Shown here piece by piece: positions 1-7,768 of a stretch of DNA of 11,281 nt. The DNA is from Marinilabiliales bacterium. Its GTDB lineage: Bacteria; Bacteroidota; Bacteroidia; Bacteroidales; BM523. The translations under genes were made by a program, and so were the position numbers. The notes under the pieces are model-generated. The model did no database searches and was not told the DNA's origin. It was given only the letters and a program-made list of their open reading frames with translations. Within the stretch, counting starts at the first letter, position 1. Each line of letters opens with the position of its first letter. The stretch is from the NCBI GenBank assembly GCA_002869425.1, contig PKSZ01000148.1, positions 1-11,281 on the forward strand. Direction: 5' to 3'.

Positions 1-3000
1 ACCATTATAGTAATATGAAACGACTTCTTTCGTTTTCAGTTTCATTTTCATGTAATCCATCATCTTATCCAACATAGATTGATCAACATCATAACCCGCC
101 TTTTGAGCTTCAATTATAAAATGAGCTGCATATACAGTTCCCCACCAGCTTTCAGTTCCGTTTTGAGGCCAATAAGTTAAGCCTCCATTATAAAGCTGCA
201 TAAGCATTAGTTTATTTATGGCAGCACGTACATTATGAGCAGGAACTTCCTTATTTCCTTCTGCATTGAATACATCCATTACAATATCGCTGTAGTACAA
301 TTGTGGGAAAGCACTGGAAACTGTTTGTTCAACACATCCATATGGATATCGTACAAGATACTCCAAGTCATCCGTAAACTGTATCAATGGAGACTTGCTC
401 ACAATCAATTTGTTATCAACGCTGGCAGGAATAAAGCTACCAATATCCATACTAATAGATTGAGTGTTACCAGCCTTAACAACACCGGATCCATTATACT
501 TAATCAATGGAGAAGCTGGTCGAACAGTTATGTCTGTCTCATTTAAAAATGTCTCTCCTGCACCATCTGCTGTAATGATAAACTTTGCCTCGCCTAATTC
601 TGGTTGTGCAACAGCCTTAAATAGTACCTGACCCTCACTGTTTGGCTGTATTTTTACTGATTGCTTGCTGCTTCCCAATACACGAACAGGACCTTCAACT
701 TCTAATTTCACCTTGCAGTCTGTTTTGTTTTTGGTTGTATTTGAAACACTAACCGGCACTTCAATGGTATCACGTGGGCTTAGGAATCTTGGCAATGCCG
801 TACTAATTACCAATGGATCTGCCACCTTCATATTTGTAAAATCTGAAGCAAAAGCTTTTCCTTTATAGTTTACAGCCATAATTATTAAATCACCTGAAAA
901 CTGAGGAATATCAATTTCAAATTCTGCATCACCTCCACCATCGGTTTCGAGAATTCCACTCCAGAAAGCAAGAAGCTTAACCCTCTTGTTCTGCATTGGG
1001 TTTACTCTTTTTTCCATGCTTGGACCACCACCACCAGCAATGGATGATATCAACTCAGGAAATAAATATGGATAAATATCATAGCTATTCACAGCCAACG
1101 CTCGTTTACCATAAAAATATCCATATGGATCAGGAGTTTTAAATCCAGTCACTTGTAAGATACCCTCATCAACAACAGCAATTGTTACTGCAGAGTTTGG
1201 TTTTGAATGAACCTTAATGGTCTGTTTTGTCCTGGATCGCGACTGTTTGGCTGCTTCAATCTCAAGTGGTAATTTATTATCCGGATCTTCTACCAGAACC
1301 GGAACAATACCGTGTGCCACTGTAAATGGTAAATCTGTTTTCTGATGTGGTTTAAATAATGTAGCTGTAATATATACATTCGGAACCATATCAGGCGTAA
1401 TCTCCAGATCAAAAGCCACTGCACGTTTGTCGGTTTCCTGATAAAAATGCTTCATCACTTTATCACTTTCTACTGTTACCAATACCTTACCAGTGAAAGG
1501 TGTTTTCATAATCACTTTGGCTACATCACCTGCAATGTATTTTTCCTTGTCCAGCTCAATATCAATTGTTCCTTCATTGTTTACCTTAAATGAACTAAAA
1601 GAAGTTCTTCCATAACCATAGCAATAAAAAGTATTAGCCACGTAACTATTTACGCCTGGCTCTGATATTCTGAGTTCGTATTTTCCTGATAATTCTGGCG
1701 TAAACGAATAACTCGCATTTTCCCCTGAGATTTCCAGTTCCTTTCTTTCGAGCACAATCTCTTCATGTTCTGAACGGTATCTAAAATAACTTCCAGACTT
1801 ATTTAGTACTGTCTTATACTCATGCTTAATCAGAGTAACCTCTGCTTTAGCATTATTCAGAGCATTGCCTTCCCTATCAACAGCAATGATTGGCACTTTT
1901 ACCAATTGTCCTGTTTTGTAGTAATTGAAATCGTATTGTATTCCAAAGAAAACATCCTGAGTTTGAATATCGATGGTTTTTCTTCTGTTAACAGGTCTTC
2001 CGGTTTCATCAAATACAGTAACAAAATAATCTGCCTGCAACATTCCCATATGTGCATAATGTGAAGGCACATTAAATATTTCTGTTGTATTACCATCAGC
2101 ATCTGTTTTTCCTTCACGAAGAGTCCTTTTGAAATATGTGTCAATACCCTGCAAAGAATAGTTATAGCCTTTATTCTTCTTCGGATAGAAATATTTTCGC
2201 ATAACAGACTGCTCCACTTCATAATTTCTGTTTGCAGCTGGCGGGCCAAAGAAATTAACAGCATTCACAGAAACAGCAATATCTTCACGAGGCTTTGCAA
2301 GCTCTTTATCCAACGTAACTGTAACATTGATTCTATCTGGCATAAACTCTTCAACCTTAATCCATTTTGTTGAAACCAGCACATCTGTTGAAGTATATAC
2401 CTGAACTGTATAAGAACCTGTCATTGCAGAAGCAGGAAGTTCAAATGATGTTTCAAAACTTCCATGATTATTCAATGTTTTTCGATGCGTTTTGTATGTT
2501 TTCCCATCGGGAGTCAACAACATAATTTTCAAAGGAATTTTACCTGGAACATTCCAACTGAAATCCCGTATTATTCCTGTAATGTATATGGTTTCTCCTG
2601 GTCTGTAGATATCCCTATCGCCATACAAAAAAGCATCATAACCCGAATTGTTTTCATATTTTCCTCCCACCTCAAATTTTGATGTGTTCACCCTGCTCTG
2701 ATTGTAGAGGATATAATTAAAATCACCGCCTTTTACAGCTGTTACAAGTTTTACATTAAAACCATCAGCAGGCAATTTCCCTGCATCAAAAACAGCAACG
2801 CCATTTGCATCTGTTTTAGCAGATCCCGTAACCTGGTTGTTATTACCAATAAAATGCAATTCAACACCCTCGAGAGGTGTTGCATCCTTAATTGAATTTG
2901 CAAAAACAGAAATACTATTTTTTCCGTCTTTCACAATCAAACCAATATCGGAAATAGAAAGAACCTTTGTTGCTTTCATCCAGTAATCTTCCGTAGACTC

Positions 3001-4350
3001 AACACTAACAACATATAGTCCTTTATATTCAGGTATTTTATCCTTAAAATCCAGTGTTATCAACTTGTTTCTATTGTTCTTTTCCAGGTCTTTTGTCCAA
3101 ACCTCCTCTTCATATACAACATCACCCAGATTAGAAGCCTGGCTTGAATAGTTATCATAATAGTAATCATCATAATAATCTTCATAATAATCATCATAAT
3201 AACTATAATACCTATTGCCTAAGAAACTAATGATGTTGTTTTCATATACTTTTGTGATTTTCACCTTCACTTTTGGTACATTAACAATGCTCACTTCAAT
3301 ATTCTTACTACCCCTTCCTGAAAGATAAATGCTCTTTTTGTCCGGAAATTTAATGCTGGGCTTTAATTTTCCGAAAGATATATCTTGTTCAAAATCATAT
3401 TTCAAACTACCTCCAAGCTTACCTTTTAGACCTTTTTCGATAAAAAGTTCATATTTCTGACTGACATCAAACTCTGTACTTTTGATAATAAAATCCATAT
3501 CGTTTATTTCCAGGTCGAAATCCACCCTGGGACTAACTGTTAGATAACCTCTAAGCATTTTATCATCCACCCTTTGCGAAGTAAATACCTGAATTGTTCC
3601 CTCTGATCCGTTATGATTGGTTTGAAAATCATTGATCAATAGTTTAAATGGAGAAGTAATTTCCAGATCATTCTGCACAGGCTCCTTTGTTGCAATATTT
3701 CCATATGCTGCATTCAAGCCACTTGCGATAGTCAGGCTGGCTGGGTAAACCTTATCTTCTGGCTTAATACCAGGAACATATACTGTAACAACATCACTTA
3801 CTTCATTGCTTTCGAGCGTAAAATCTACCTCTTTATTTTCAATTTCTACTTTTAGCAACTCTGCCAGTTCATTGGGTTTAACCGCATAATTAAAAATCAC
3901 TGAGAAATGAATATAAGCATCACCTGAATTTTCCTTTACTTCTGCCCAATAACCGTTAATAGTCTGAACAGACAAATAAGGTGTATGGAACGAAAATTCA
4001 TCTTCATTAAGTGAATACTCTTTCCCTTTGAGAAAATCACTTGTAAATTTTCCCTTGTATTCTGTTGATGGTTGTAACTGCCGAATCGGTGAAAAGACCA
4101 AAGTATTCTTTGACGACCATAAAAAACGTCCTTTCAGCTCAGGATCAAACTTTATATATTCAAGGGTATCCCATATATTCAATTCAATATCTTCTACTAC
4201 ATCCTTATCGAAAGAAAACTCAAGGTTCCCCATTAATGGAACCTCATTCTCAAAATTTTTCTCAACAATAGAGATTTCCTTGTCAGAATTACCACAAGCA
4301 TATAAAAATATCAGCGCAAGCGCAATCAAACCAATTGTAAGTTGTTTCAT
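1..4350 (-). CDS. Alpha-2-macroglobulin family lipoprotein (partial, C-terminus outside window)
   Basis: The frame is open for 1450 codons from an ATG at 4348-4350 to the window edge, without stop or frameshift. The N-terminus is a lipoprotein signal with lipobox LYAC (Cys19), so the protein should be membrane anchored. Visible parts in order: N-terminal macroglobulin-like beta domains; a Tyr/Asp-rich stretch at residues 381-401; an MG3-like domain; an MG2 domain with the hallmark DRDIYRPGE (Tyr582); a probable bait-region domain around residues 930-1110; the A2M domain with the LLAFWSG strand (Trp1130); and the thioester-domain start with GCVEQ (Cys1339). In this family, cleavage of the bait by a protease triggers collapse and covalent capture through the Cys-Gln thioester. 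Bacterial members usually have about 1600-1900 residues, so perhaps 150-450 are missing. It is divergent from pbpC, a known pairing. Family assignment is firm; protease trapping is inferred. Confidence 0.95.
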   Translation of the reverse strand, partial: MKQLTIGLIALALIFLYACGNSDKEISIVEKNFENEVPLMGNLEFSFDKDVVEDIELNIWDTLEYIKFDPELKGRFLWSSKNTLVFSPIRQLQPSTEYKGKFTSDFLKGKEYSLNEDEFSFHTPYLSVQTINGYWAEVKENSGDAYIHFSVIFNYAVKPNELAELLKVEIENKEVDFTLESNEVSDVVTVYVPGIKPEDKVYPASLTIASGLNAAYGNIATKEPVQNDLEITSPFKLLINDFQTNHNGSEGTIQVFTSQRVDDKMLRGYLTVSPRVDFDLEINDMDFIIKSTEFDVSQKYELFIEKGLKGKLGGSLKYDFEQDISFGKLKPSIKFPDKKSIYLSGRGSKNIEVSIVNVPKVKVKITKVYENNIISFLGNRYYSYYDDYYEDYYDDYYYDNYSSQASNLGDVVYEEEVWTKDLEKNNRNKLITLDFKDKIPEYKGLYVVSVESTEDYWMKATKVLSISDIGLIVKDGKNSISVFANSIKDATPLEGVELHFIGNNNQVTGSAKTDANGVAVFDAGKLPADGFNVKLVTAVKGGDFNYILYNQSRVNTSKFEVGGKYENNSGYDAFLYGDRDIYRPGETIYITGIIRDFSWNVPGKIPLKIMLLTPDGKTYKTHRKTLNNHGSFETSFELPASAMTGSYTVQVYTSTDVLVSTKWIKVEEFMPDRINVTVTLDKELAKPREDIAVSVNAVNFFGPPAANRNYEVEQSVMRKYFYPKKNKGYNYSLQGIDTYFKRTLREGKTDADGNTTEIFNVPSHYAHMGMLQADYFVTVFDETGRPVNRRKTIDIQTQDVFFGIQYDFNYYKTGQLVKVPIIAVDREGNALNNAKAEVTLIKHEYKTVLNKSGSYFRYRSEHEEIVLERKELEISGENASYSFTPELSGKYELRISEPGVNSYVANTFYCYGYGRTSFSSFKVNNEGTIDIELDKEKYIAGDVAKVIMKTPFTGKVLVTVESDKVMKHFYQETDKRAVAFDLEITPDMVPNVYITATLFKPHQKTDLPFTVAHGIVPVLVEDPDNKLPLEIEAAKQSRSRTKQTIKVHSKPNSAVTIAVVDEGILQVTGFKTPDPYGYFYGKRALAVNSYDIYPYLFPELISSIAGGGGPSMEKRVNPMQNKRVKLLAFWSGILETDGGGDAEFEIDIPQFSGDLIIMAVNYKGKAFASDFTNMKVADPLVISTALPRFLSPRDTIEVPVSVSNTTKNKTDCKVKLEVEGPVRVLGSSKQSVKIQPNSEGQVLFKAVAQPELGEAKFIITADGAGETFLNETDITVRPASPLIKYNGSGVVKAGNTQSISMDIGSFIPASVDNKLIVSKSPLIQFTDDLEYLVRYPYGCVEQTVSSAFPQLYYSDIVMDVFNAEGNKEVPAHNVRAAINKLMLMQLYNGGLTYWPQNGTESWWGTVYAAHFIIEAQKAGYDVDQSMLDKMMDYMKMKLKTKEVVSYYYNG
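325..339 (-). other. Thioester motif GCVEQ of the alpha-2-macroglobulin
   Basis: The reverse strand encodes Gly-Cys-Val-Glu-Gln in the context YPYGCVEQ, with Cys1339 at 334-336 and Gln1342 at 325-327. This matches the GCxEQ consensus, in which the Cys and Gln side chains form the reactive thioester that traps the attacking protease. Its integrity suggests a thioester-active member rather than one of the thioester-less bacterial paralogues. The rest of the thioester domain and the C-terminal receptor-like domain are outside the window. Confidence 0.9.
3148..3210 (-). other. Tyr/Asp-rich low-complexity stretch in the alpha-2-macroglobulin
   Basis: Residues 381-401 consist of 12 Tyr, 7 acidic residues, one Ser and one Asn, mostly as YYDD or YYED repeats. 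In the DNA this is a near-repetitive run of ATA/ATC triplets. It lies in the N-terminal macroglobulin-domain region, before the MG3-like and MG2 domains, directly after a predicted beta segment (KVYENNIISFLGN). It stays in frame and the flanking protein is well formed, so it is a genuine insertion or loop and not a frameshift artefact. Its function is unknown. Confidence 0.85.
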
Positions 4351-4377
4351 AGTGAAATTTTAATAAAATACGAATCC

Positions 4378-4409
4378 CAAAAAATAAAATCCGGAATTCT
4401 GTTAGTCAA
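4378..4409 (-). promoter_or_regulatory. Candidate promoter of the alpha-2-macroglobulin gene
   Basis: On the reverse strand a TTG (4407-4409) lies 20 bases before TATTTTTTG (4378-4386). This resembles the Bacteroidota arrangement of -33 TTG and -7 TAnnTTTG, but the -7 element has one extra T. Transcription would begin near 4371, about 20 bases before the ATG. The assignment is weak because the region is very AT-rich. Confidence 0.3.
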
Positions 4410-4463
4410 TAATTTTCCATTAATCCTAAAGAGAAATAAATGTAATAATAATCAGGAAGATTA

Positions 4464-4471
4464 TAACTTTG
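4464..4471 (+). promoter_or_regulatory. Bacteroidota -7 box (TAACTTTG) directly before pbpC
   Basis: TAACTTTG is an exact match to the Bacteroidota -7 consensus TAnnTTTG. It ends four bases before the ATG at 4476, which places the expected transcription start at or within a few bases of the start codon. No clear TTG is found at the -33 distance. If the box is used, the pbpC mRNA would be leaderless or almost so. Confidence 0.5.
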
Positions 4472-4475
4472 TATA

Positions 4476-6803
4476 ATGGATTTTTTGACAAAATCAGCAT
4501 TCTTCTCTGTATATCGGCTGATACTGGTTTTTACTATACCCATTCTGCTTATCAGATTCCTGATTGCAGATGCTTTTTTTCCACTGGAGATTGACATTGA
4601 ATATTCGACCATCATTACCAGTAACGACAGCACAGTTGTACATGCCTATCTCACATCAGATGATAAATGGAGAATGTATACAGAGCTTAGTGAAATTAAT
4701 GATAAACTAAAAAAAGCCATCATAAATAAAGAGGATAAATGGTTTTATTATCACCCAGGTGTAAACTTCTTATCAGTAACTAGAGCAGCATTCAACAATC
4801 TTATTAAGGGTCAGCGAACATCCGGTGCATCAACCATAACGATGCAAGTAGCCCGTTTGCTCAATCCTAAATCACGAACATACCTAAACAAAACCAAAGA
4901 GATATTCATGGCATTGCAACTGGAACTACATTACTCAAAGGATGAGATCCTGCAAATGTATTTAAACCTCGTTCCATACGGTGGGAATATTGAAGGTGTT
5001 AAATCTGCTTCTGTTCTGTATTTTAAGAAAGCGCCAAGTCAGCTAAGTCTTGCGGAAGTTATTACCCTATCAATTATCCCCAATAGACCCACATCACTAC
5101 GATTAGGGGGAAATAATCAACGTTTAACGCGAGAAAGGAACAAATGGATAAACCGATTCAGACATGATCAAATCTTCAACACTAACGATCTGGATGATGC
5201 TTTAAATGAAAAGATTAGTACTTTTCGTCAACCGGCACCTTCCGGTATTCCTCACCTTTCCAGAAGATTAAAAACCCAATATTCAAACAGTGCTATTATC
5301 AGAACTCACATTGATATGCAAGTTCAGTCAGAAATAGAGAAGCTGGTTAAAACATATATTGGAGCACTCTATTTTCAGAATATCAAAAATGCTTGTGTTC
5401 TTGTAGTAAAAAATGATAATCGGGAAGTCATCAGTTATGTTGGTTCTGCTGATTTCAATAATCCGGATGATGGCGGACAAGTTGATGGCACCCTTGCAGT
5501 TCGATCGCCCGGAAGTACATTAAAGCCATTATTGTACGGAATGGCAATGGACAAAGGACTTATAACTCCTAAATTTAAGATTACGGATACGCCTGTGAGC
5601 TTCAATGGGTACGAACCTGAAAACTATGATGGAAACTTCAACGGTAAAGTAAGCATTGAATATGCCCTTGCAAACTCATTGAATATAGTTGCAGTTAAGG
5701 TTCTGGATAAACTGGGCGTTAAACCCTTTGTTGAAAGGCTTATCAAAGCAGGCTTCAAGCGCATAAAACATGACAGAAAACATCTTGGTCTAAGTACTGT
5801 TCTGGGCGGATGTGGTGCCAGTCTTGAAGAATTGACAGGATTATACTGTGCCCTGGCTCATGAAGGAGAGTACTCAAGGCTTTCTTATGTTTATGGGGAT
5901 TCATCAAAGACAGAGAAAAGAATTCTTTCAAAACAGGCAAGCTACATGATAACAGAAATACTTACTCAACTAACTCGTCCCGACTTACCCTTGGAATGGC
6001 AAAACTCAAGTAACCTTCCCAAGGTTGCATGGAAAACCGGAACATCATATGGCCGAAGAGATGCATGGAGTATTGGATACAATAAAAACTATACAGTGGG
6101 AGTCTGGGTAGGAAATTTTTCCGGACATGGAGTGCCTGACCTCAGTGGAGCACAAACAGCAGCTCCTCTTTTGTTTAATATTTTTAATGTAATTGATTAC
6201 AAATCGAAAAAACAATGGTATACAATGCCTGACAGCCTGGATATAAGATATGTATGTAGTGAATCAGGACTTGTTCCAAACGAATTTTGCAAAAATCAGG
6301 TAATGGATTATTTCATCCCATTCGTATCAACCAACAGAGAATGTACACATATGCGATATGTCTGGATTTCACCAGACTCATCAATTTCGTATTGTAGTGA
6401 ATGTCTCCCGGAAAGTGGATATATAAAAGCTCTATACCCAAATTATGAAAAAGAAATGATTTCATATTATGAAATGAATGGAATTCGTTATCAAAAAATA
6501 CCCGATCACAACCCGGATTGTGAAAGAATTTTTACAGAAAATGAACCGAAAATTACTTCACCCATCAACAATACAGAATACTATATCAACGAAACAGACA
6601 GCATGCAGGTACTGCTTTCAGCACATTTTGCACCGGACGTAAGCAAAGCATATTGGTATATCAACAATACGTTTTACAAATCCGGCAGTCCTACAGACAG
6701 GATATTTTTCTCTCCAACTGAAGGTAAAGTTACCATTAGTTGCTCCGACGACAAAGGCAGGTTTACCTCTGTTTCCATTGATGTAAAGGAGATTGCCTTT
6801 TAA
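4476..6803 (+). CDS. pbpC: Penicillin-binding protein 1C (bifunctional transglycosylase/transpeptidase)
   Basis: This 775-residue class A PBP polymerises and crosslinks peptidoglycan on the periplasmic side of the inner membrane. One membrane helix (about residues 12-32) anchors it. The GT51 transglycosylase domain shows EDKWFYYHPGV (catalytic Glu86), GASTITMQVAR (117-127), the KTKE motif with Glu142, and EILQMYLN followed by YGGNIEGV. The transpeptidase domain has all three motifs: SPGSTLKP with nucleophile Ser347 and Lys350, SLN at 401-403, and KTGT at 520-523. A six-Cys linker (594, 605, 623, 640, 643, 682) leads to a C-terminal BiPBP_C-like beta domain (about 690-771), which marks the PBP1C subfamily. 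Length is typical. The ATG at 4476 keeps the membrane helix; the next in-frame ATG, at residue 67, would lose it, although TTG at 4485 is possible. It is divergent from the alpha-2-macroglobulin gene. Confidence 0.96.
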   Translation: MDFLTKSAFFSVYRLILVFTIPILLIRFLIADAFFPLEIDIEYSTIITSNDSTVVHAYLTSDDKWRMYTELSEINDKLKKAIINKEDKWFYYHPGVNFLSVTRAAFNNLIKGQRTSGASTITMQVARLLNPKSRTYLNKTKEIFMALQLELHYSKDEILQMYLNLVPYGGNIEGVKSASVLYFKKAPSQLSLAEVITLSIIPNRPTSLRLGGNNQRLTRERNKWINRFRHDQIFNTNDLDDALNEKISTFRQPAPSGIPHLSRRLKTQYSNSAIIRTHIDMQVQSEIEKLVKTYIGALYFQNIKNACVLVVKNDNREVISYVGSADFNNPDDGGQVDGTLAVRSPGSTLKPLLYGMAMDKGLITPKFKITDTPVSFNGYEPENYDGNFNGKVSIEYALANSLNIVAVKVLDKLGVKPFVERLIKAGFKRIKHDRKHLGLSTVLGGCGASLEELTGLYCALAHEGEYSRLSYVYGDSSKTEKRILSKQASYMITEILTQLTRPDLPLEWQNSSNLPKVAWKTGTSYGRRDAWSIGYNKNYTVGVWVGNFSGHGVPDLSGAQTAAPLLFNIFNVIDYKSKKQWYTMPDSLDIRYVCSESGLVPNEFCKNQVMDYFIPFVSTNRECTHMRYVWISPDSSISYCSECLPESGYIKALYPNYEKEMISYYEMNGIRYQKIPDHNPDCERIFTENEPKITSPINNTEYYINETDSMQVLLSAHFAPDVSKAYWYINNTFYKSGSPTDRIFFSPTEGKVTISCSDDKGRFTSVSIDVKEIAF

Positions 6804-6804
6804 C

Positions 6805-7641
6805 TTATGGTCGAAACGAATTCAAGAAACACTTCCGGATACTGTCTTTTTGGGCTGCATCCGTATCCATATCTCCATAAATATCTTTCTCCCATGAACC
6901 ATACATTGGATTGGGAAGAATAATAAATTTTGAACCAAATTCCTGTCTCATAGAATCTACCAATGCATACGCATGATCATCGCCTCTATTTTCAAAAACC
7001 TGGTGAAAATCAATAAGATTATCTCCGATTAGCATTACAATATTATAGTTCTCCGACACCTTTAGCCTTCTGGATTCTTTACTGCTATCATTTTCTTTCA
7101 ATAAAATGAATTTTTCGTCGGCGTTGGGAAACTTAAGCTCTTTAAGGTTGTTGACTGTACTCTCGAGCAAGTCGATGGTTCTGTTAGAAATATAAAAAAC
7201 CTCTACCCCAAGCTCCTTTGCATAATTAACAAAATCCAGGGCTCCTGGTGTTGCATATGCGCTCTCTTTTTCAACCCATGCGTTCCATGTCTCGCGCTCA
7301 TACTCCTTATCGTTCAAAATTCTATATCCCTCATAAGGACTATTATCCAAAACTGTTTCATCAATATCCAATACAACAGCAGGTTTTTTATTGCCTTCCC
7401 CGGTAAATTTTTGCAACTGCAATTTTGCAAGATTGAAAGCCTGTAAATACAATGCTCTTAGCTCTGCAGACTTTTGGTACCACAAAACAGCCTGAGCCAA
7501 ATACTGTGAATTCGGTGTTATTTGTTCACTACTGGTCAACTCAATATCACAAGGCTTTTCCTGTTTTTTATCCGATTGATCAACCCTTTTACATGCCCAA
7601 AATGAAAAAAGTGCCAATATCAATATTAAAATATATCTCAT
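6805..7641 (-). CDS. Class C acid phosphatase / 5'-nucleotidase, lipoprotein e(P4) family
   Basis: This 278-residue HAD-superfamily phosphatase belongs to the class that includes e(P4) (Hel) of Haemophilus influenzae and OlpA of Elizabethkingia. Those enzymes remove phosphate from nucleoside monophosphates and other esters outside the cytoplasm. A lipoprotein signal with lipobox FWAC (Cys17) precedes the helical segment AVLWYQKSAELRALYLQAFN characteristic of the family. HAD motif I is DIDETVLDN (nucleophile Asp92, acid/base Asp94), motif II is ISNR (Ser152), a motif III Lys is probably Lys188 in SSKESRR, and motif IV is GDNLIDF (Asp207, Asp211). All catalytic residues are present and the length is typical. 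The ATG at 7639-7641 gives a complete signal peptide. The stop codon (6805-6807) faces that of pbpC with one base between. Exact substrate (AMP, NMN or broad) cannot be read from the sequence. Confidence 0.94.
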   Translation of the reverse strand: MRYILILILALFSFWACKRVDQSDKKQEKPCDIELTSSEQITPNSQYLAQAVLWYQKSAELRALYLQAFNLAKLQLQKFTGEGNKKPAVVLDIDETVLDNSPYEGYRILNDKEYERETWNAWVEKESAYATPGALDFVNYAKELGVEVFYISNRTIDLLESTVNNLKELKFPNADEKFILLKENDSSKESRRLKVSENYNIVMLIGDNLIDFHQVFENRGDDHAYALVDSMRQEFGSKFIILPNPMYGSWEKDIYGDMDTDAAQKDSIRKCFLNSFRP

Positions 7642-7685
7642 AAACGTTAATTAAATAGATGAACCTAATACTGGTATATTTTTTC

Positions 7686-7693
7686 CAAAATTA
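7686..7693 (-). promoter_or_regulatory. Candidate -7 box (TAATTTTG) of the acid phosphatase gene
   Basis: The reverse strand reads TAATTTTG, an exact TAnnTTTG match. Transcription would start near 7679 and give a leader of about 38 bases before the ATG at 7641. I see no convincing TTG at the -33 distance, and the intergenic region is AT-rich, so chance occurrence is possible. Confidence 0.4.
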
Positions 7694-7737
7694 AGAATTT
7701 AAAACTAAATAATTTTTCGCTTAAAATATATTAAGAT

Positions 7738-7745
7738 TAACTTTG
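7738..7745 (+). promoter_or_regulatory. Candidate -7 box (TAACTTTG) of the propeller sensor gene
   Basis: TAACTTTG matches TAnnTTTG exactly and is the same octamer found before pbpC. The expected start near 7752 would leave a leader of about 17 bases before the TTG codon at 7769. No clear -33 TTG is visible; an imperfect inverted repeat (7720-7735) occupies the spacer just upstream. Confidence 0.45.
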
Positions 7746-7768
7746 AAGATAAACTACATTTTGTACTA

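Noticed and set aside
336..347. The perfect palindrome ATCCATATGGAT, also present at 1119-1130, as a possible operator or repeat family.
   Set aside because: Both copies lie inside the macroglobulin coding sequence and encode Pro-Tyr-Gly in conserved contexts (YPYGCVEQ and DPYGYFYG). Codon choice explains them.
1899..2264. A 121-codon minus-strand open frame, and several plus-strand frames of 60-110 codons between 235 and 4363, as separate small genes.
   Set aside because: All lie inside the long macroglobulin frame in other phases and have no recognisable domains.
3148..3210. The ATA/ATC-rich run as a CRISPR array or non-coding tandem repeat.
   Set aside because: There is no repeat-spacer structure, and the run is in frame within a continuous coding sequence.
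4351..4475. A terminator or small RNA in the 125-base gap between the macroglobulin gene and pbpC.
   Set aside because: The gap lies between two divergent 5' ends, and I found no GC-rich hairpin followed by a T run.
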